Assembly: GCA_024275555.1 (NCBI GenBank)
Contig: JAJRYW010000029.1
Span: forward strand, 1-10,354
Direction: 5' to 3'
Source of the DNA: Calditrichota bacterium
GTDB lineage: Bacteria > Calditrichota > Calditrichia > RBG-13-44-9 > J075
Length of the DNA stretch: 10,354 bases
Under the pieces are notes generated by a model. The model saw nothing but the letters and a program-made list of their open reading frames with translations. It did no database searches and was not told where the DNA came from. How positions within the stretch are numbered: the first letter of the stretch is position 1; each line of letters starts with the position of its first letter. Positions 7,107-10,354 of this stretch are shown one piece after another. The position numbers and the translations under genes are program-made.

Positions 7107-7209
7107 ATTGCCATAGCATCCCCAATAATATTTTCCAATGGGTGCCCCGCAGGGTCAGCAACATGGGGGTGACCTTATTTCCCGTATCGATGCGTTTGCT
7201 TCCGAGCAC
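7107..7209. other. Gap between the CUT1 and CUT2 transporter units
   Basis: This is the longest gap inside the cluster (103 bases from the CUT1 ATPase stop to the in-frame stop before the permease). On the minus strand there is an AT-rich patch with TATTAT near 7128-7133 that could be a -10 box, but no good -35 at 17 bases. A short inverted repeat at 7151-7176 is imperfect and lacks a following T-run, so it is not a credible intrinsic terminator. A separate CUT2 promoter here is possible but not demonstrated. Confidence 0.35.
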
Positions 7210-8313
7210 TTAAAAAATCGCTTCCCCGCTGTCTTTCTTAAACAAATGGGCCTTGTCCATATTCAACACCAGCTCGATATTTTCGTTTAAGGCCGCGGGG
7301 GTGTTGGGAGTCACGATAGCGGTCATCAGGTCTTGGCCGCAGGTCAAATCAAGATGAATTTCTTTGCCCAACGTTTCGATGACATTTATACAGGCGTTGA
7401 ATTTTTTCCAGGTTCCGAAAGAGGCTTCTTCAAAACCCTTGCGTGAGATATCTTCAGGTCGAATACCAAAAGTAAATTCTCTGGAGTTTCCGGCTTCAAC
7501 GGTGGATGCCATTGAATCCGGCAGAGGAATCTTAAAGCCGCTGGTTTCGACATAAAGACAGGAATTTTCGTTGCCGATCCGGCATGGGATAAAATTCATG
7601 GCCGGACTTCCAATAAATCCGGCGACGAAATTATTCGCCGGCTGATTGTATAACACCATTGGCGAGCCAACCTGCTGGATGACACCATCCTTCATGACCA
7701 CAATGCGATCGCCCATGGTCATGGCTTCCACCTGGTCATGGGTAACATAGATCGAGGTGGACTGCAGACGTCCGTGCAGTTTAATCAGCTCGGTTCTCAT
7801 TTGAACCCGCAGTTTGGCATCCAAATTGCTCAACGGTTCATCGAATAAAAAGACTTCGGGTTTGCGCACAATCGCCCGTCCCAGGGCAACCCGCTGGCGC
7901 TGGCCGCCGGAGAGCGCTTTGGGTTTGCGATCCAGCAGGTCCTGGATTCCCAGGATTTCGGCCGCTTCATGGACCAGTTTTGTTCGCTCTGCCTTGGGAA
8001 CCTTGCGCATCTTTAAGCCGAAAGCAATATTGTCAAAAACTTTCATGTGGGGATAGAGGGCATAACTCTGGAAAACCATGGCGATGTTGCGGTCCTTGGC
8101 AACCAGATCGTTCACCAGACTGCCTCCAATATAAATATCGCCTTCCGTGATTTCTTCCAGTCCGGCAATCATGCGCAACGTTGTCGTTTTGCCGCATCCG
8201 GATGGACCCACCAATACAACAAATTCCCGGTCGTTGATTTCCAGGTTGATATTGTTTACGGCCAGAACGTCACCAAATTTCTTAGTGATATCCCTCAGTA
8301 AGACGTTTCCCAT
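7210..8313 (-). CDS. CUT1-type carbohydrate ABC transporter ATPase (MalK/UgpC/MsmK-like)
   Basis: A 367-residue cytoplasmic ATPase that powers the MalFG-type permease pair next to it. It has Walker A GPSGCGKTT (36-44), Q-loop Q82, signature LSGGQ (134-138), Walker B VFLFDE (154-159), D-loop SNLDAKLR (162-169) and switch histidine H192, all intact. After residue 235 comes the C-terminal OB-fold/TOBE regulatory domain typical of MalK and UgpC, with the conserved GIRPED at 283-288. Length matches the family (about 360-380). The ATG at 8313 has AGGAG 8 bases upstream. It is the last gene of the CUT1 group, 37 bases after the MalG-like permease. ATPases of this kind can serve several CUT1 importers in one cell, so the substrate cannot be inferred from it. 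Confidence 0.96.
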   Translation of the reverse strand: MGNVLLRDITKKFGDVLAVNNINLEINDREFVVLVGPSGCGKTTTLRMIAGLEEITEGDIYIGGSLVNDLVAKDRNIAMVFQSYALYPHMKVFDNIAFGLKMRKVPKAERTKLVHEAAEILGIQDLLDRKPKALSGGQRQRVALGRAIVRKPEVFLFDEPLSNLDAKLRVQMRTELIKLHGRLQSTSIYVTHDQVEAMTMGDRIVVMKDGVIQQVGSPMVLYNQPANNFVAGFIGSPAMNFIPCRIGNENSCLYVETSGFKIPLPDSMASTVEAGNSREFTFGIRPEDISRKGFEEASFGTWKKFNACINVIETLGKEIHLDLTCGQDLMTAIVTPNTPAALNENIELVLNMDKAHLFKKDSGEAIF

Positions 8314-8350
8314 CTATAGTGCTCCTGTCTTGAATATTATATTGAATCCA

Positions 8351-9220
8351 TTAGTTTTTGACAGCGCCTGCGGTAATCCCGCTGACAATGTACTGCTGAA
8401 AGAAAAGGATGAAAACAATGGCCGGAATGATAGCAATGACGGTACTGCCGGCAATGAGTCCCCAGTCGATATACTCATCAAAATAGCGGACAATGCCAAT
8501 CGGCACCGTCATCGCATTTTTGCGCGTCAGCGTCAACGCGAAAAGAAATTCGTTCCATGATGAGAGGAAGGCTAAAATGGCCCCGGCAAAAATGCCGGGC
8601 CGTGTAAGAGGAAGCAGGATGAAGAAAAAAGTTTTAAGTTTAGAAGCCCCGTCCACCCGGGCGGCGTCAAAGAGATCCTGCGGAATGGCTTCGAAAAAAC
8701 CTTTCATGATCCAGACGATGAAAGGAAGGATAAAGAAGGTATAGGCCACGATAAGTGATTCCAGACGGTCGATGAGCCCAAATTTAATCATAATCAAATT
8801 AAATGGCACTACCAGTGCGATGGGAGGGATCAGGCGGCTCGAAAGAATCGCACCAAAGACAACCTTGCTTCCTTTGAAATTGAAACGGGCCAGTCCGTAA
8901 CCGCCGAGAACGCCGCAGACAAGTGAAAGCGCTACCACCGAAAGCGCCACGTAAAGACTGTTAAAGACGTATTTGCCGAAAGGCCGGTCATGCATCGATT
9001 CGACGTAATTTCGCAGGGTGGGTTTTTCGGGAATCCAGGTAGGCGGGAGGGTATATATTTCTTCATGTGATTTAAAGGAAGTCAGCCCCATCCAGAATAC
9101 CGGAAAGAGGGATATGATCAAATAAACAATCAAAAATCCGTAAAGAAAAATCCTTTCTTTTTTTATCGGTTTCTTGCGCGGATGTTTTGAGGTTACTGCG
9201 GTGTTGCCGGGCTTGTCCAT
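8351..9220 (-). CDS. CUT1-type carbohydrate ABC transporter permease (MalG/UgpE-like)
   Basis: A 289-residue inner-membrane protein with six predictable membrane segments, the usual topology and length for MalG-type subunits. A basic N-terminal tail (12-22) precedes the first span. The cytoplasmic EAA loop that docks on the ATPase is complete at 185-204: DAARVDG, nine residues, then ILLP. The C-terminus GITAGAVKN closely resembles the common MalG ending GLTAGAVKG. The ATG at 9220 has AGGAG six bases upstream. Only 14 bases separate it from the preceding MalF-like gene, and the ATPase gene follows after 37 bases, so the three are almost certainly co-transcribed. Together they should form a channel for a sugar, polyol or glycerophosphodiester-type compound; which one is unknown. 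Confidence 0.95.
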   Translation of the reverse strand: MDKPGNTAVTSKHPRKKPIKKERIFLYGFLIVYLIISLFPVFWMGLTSFKSHEEIYTLPPTWIPEKPTLRNYVESMHDRPFGKYVFNSLYVALSVVALSLVCGVLGGYGLARFNFKGSKVVFGAILSSRLIPPIALVVPFNLIMIKFGLIDRLESLIVAYTFFILPFIVWIMKGFFEAIPQDLFDAARVDGASKLKTFFFILLPLTRPGIFAGAILAFLSSWNEFLFALTLTRKNAMTVPIGIVRYFDEYIDWGLIAGSTVIAIIPAIVFILFFQQYIVSGITAGAVKN

Positions 9221-9234
9221 ATTCTCTCCTTCGG

Positions 9235-10176
9235 TTAAACTTCTACTTCCGCCTTGACGGTCAGAAAATAGAAAACAGTAAACAGCACACAGAGCATCAG
9301 CATAATCACAGACAGAGCGGATCCATAGCCCTGCTTCAAGAAATGCATGGAAACCTTGTAAATGTAGGTGGCCAGAACATCGGTGGAATCCACCGGTCCG
9401 CCCCGGGTAAATACATACACGAAGTCAAAGTTGCGCAGGACAAATATGGTTCTCAGAATCAAACAGATCTGAATCTCGGGCTTGATATAAGGAATTGTCA
9501 CGTGGGTGAAAAACCGCCAGCGACCGGCACCGTCAATGGTAGCCGCATCGATGATATCATCGGGAATGCGCTGCAGTCCGGCAAATAGAATAATAATAAA
9601 AAAAGGTGAATTGTACCAGATATCCACCCATATGAGCCAGATCCATGCAAAAACGGTATTAGAGAAAAAAGGAAACATCCTGTCCAGAACGCCGGTCACT
9701 ACCAACAGATAATTCAGCACACCATAGGAGTCATTCAGCATCCACTTCCACATAATGGCGGCGGTTACGGGGGGCACCATCCAGGGAAGGAGAAAACAGG
9801 CGACAAACAGGCCCCGGAATTTGATACGGCTGTTAAGCAAAACAGCGATGAGGATACACAGCGCGAGACCTACCGCGGTGGCGAAAACCACATAGAGCAG
9901 GGTGTGCCCGAGATAACGATAGAAATCTTCGTCAAGCCCGGAGAGGGCCCGGACATAATTGGCAAATCCTATAAATTTTTTAATTCTGAGGATGATGTCT
10001 TCTTTAAAAAAACTTTTCCAGATGACCAGGATGGTGGGAACCAGAATGACCAGCAGGACGATAAAAATGGTGGGGAAAACAGCGATGGCCTCAAAATACT
10101 TATCGATGGTATCCCCGAGCCGGGCAGCTATGGATTTTCTCCTGAAGGCTGCAACATTCGTCTGAACCGTCTGCAT
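9235..10176 (-). CDS. CUT1-type carbohydrate ABC transporter permease (MalF/UgpA-like)
   Basis: A 313-residue inner-membrane permease with about six membrane spans, the partner of the MalG-like protein encoded immediately after it. The EAA loop is complete at 210-229 (DAATIDG, nine residues, VTIP), and RGGP (258-261) lies where MalF/UgpA proteins carry their conserved GGGP. A basic, polar tail of about 25 residues precedes the first span, as in UgpA-type proteins that lack the large MalF periplasmic loop. The ATG at 10176 was chosen because AAGGA lies 5 bases upstream; an in-frame ATG at 10200 would add eight residues and has no ribosome site. No binding-protein gene is visible between it and the window edge, so that component probably lies further upstream. 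Confidence 0.95.
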   Translation of the reverse strand: MQTVQTNVAAFRRKSIAARLGDTIDKYFEAIAVFPTIFIVLLVILVPTILVIWKSFFKEDIILRIKKFIGFANYVRALSGLDEDFYRYLGHTLLYVVFATAVGLALCILIAVLLNSRIKFRGLFVACFLLPWMVPPVTAAIMWKWMLNDSYGVLNYLLVVTGVLDRMFPFFSNTVFAWIWLIWVDIWYNSPFFIIILFAGLQRIPDDIIDAATIDGAGRWRFFTHVTIPYIKPEIQICLILRTIFVLRNFDFVYVFTRGGPVDSTDVLATYIYKVSMHFLKQGYGSALSVIMLMLCVLFTVFYFLTVKAEVEV

Positions 10177-10239
10177 ACGTATCCTTTCTCGATTATGCAC
10201 ATTAGGCCCTTAGCGGCGATTTTCCAACAACATGATTTA

Positions 10240-10353
10240 TTACAAAAATGCAATTTTTTCCGGATTAAACCGGTCGCTTTGGCTGCCGGCAACCGGGTTC
10301 GCATGAAACACCGCCTGGCCGGAACAAACAGTGAATTGATTAGAGGGTAAGAG
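10240..10353 (-). CDS. Possible C-terminal end of an upstream gene, not recognised
   Basis: On the minus strand one frame is open from the window edge to a double stop (TAA TAA, 10242-10237), giving 37 residues ending PEKIAFL. Codon choice resembles that of the neighbours, and the stop lies 63 bases before the MalF-like start, a plausible operon spacing. In CUT1 operons this place is often held by the extracellular binding-protein gene, but the peptide shows no motif that proves it. A second minus frame is also open here, but reads as an arginine- and cysteine-rich shadow. It is too short to be sure that it is coding at all. Confidence 0.3.
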   Translation of the reverse strand, partial: LLPSNQFTVCSGQAVFHANPVAGSQSDRFNPEKIAFL

Positions 10354-10354
10354 G

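Noticed and set aside
7039..7164. Minus-strand 41-residue open frame starting in the gap before the CUT2 permease
   Set aside because: It runs out of frame into the permease gene, has a weak ribosome site and no recognisable feature.
7151..7176. Inverted repeat GGTCA/TGACC with a 12-base loop as a terminator
   Set aside because: The stem is only five solid pairs, the loop is large, and no T-run follows on the minus strand.
9904..10350. Plus-strand open frame of 148 codons at the right edge
   Set aside because: Most of it is antisense to the MalF-like permease, and the product is a low-complexity Asp/Asn/Gly-rich shadow.

Overview
The window carries one co-directional run of genes, all on the minus strand, so the text below reads from high to low coordinates. 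Coding density is high: gaps are about 14 to 120 bases and several junctions overlap. GC looks close to 50 %. Most starts have clear GGAG/AGGAGG ribosome sites, and the only substrate-binding protein has a twin-arginine signal. This suggests a Gram-negative-type bacterium, possibly an uncultured anaerobe (Desulfobacterota would fit), but the sequence alone does not fix the taxon. No rRNA, tRNA, CRISPR array, insertion sequence, phage gene or transcription regulator is visible.

Region A (about 10353-7210) is a CUT1-type carbohydrate importer. It has a MalF/UgpA-like permease, a MalG/UgpE-like permease and a MalK/UgpC-like ATPase with a C-terminal regulatory domain. Its binding protein is not in the window. 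A short open C-terminal frame at the right edge (ends at 10240) could be the tail of an upstream gene but is not recognisable.

Region B (about 7088-2239) is a CUT2 (ribose/xylose-type) importer in the order permease, Tat-exported periplasmic binding protein, double ATPase, second permease. The two permeases differ and probably form a heterodimer. A perfect 14-bp tandem repeat lies between the binding-protein and ATPase genes. The ATPase/permease and permease/hydrolase junctions overlap (GTGA and TGATG), suggesting translational coupling.

Region C (2212-1) holds three soluble enzymes in the same direction: a metallo-beta-lactamase-fold hydrolase, a flavodoxin-fold protein with a CX2CX2CX7C cluster like that of iron-sulfur flavoproteins plus a C-terminal extension of about 100 residues, and the N-terminal third of a class I/II PLP aminotransferase cut by the window edge.

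Inference: the locus looks like a catabolic island in which two ABC importers bring in small polar substrates, perhaps sugars, amino-sugars or derivatives, and the hydrolase, redox protein and aminotransferase process them. The substrate cannot be read from the sequence. Nothing here is clearly a new defence or mobile system; the most unusual points are the redox protein, the coupling of the hydrolase to the transporter, and the composite make-up of the CUT2 unit.
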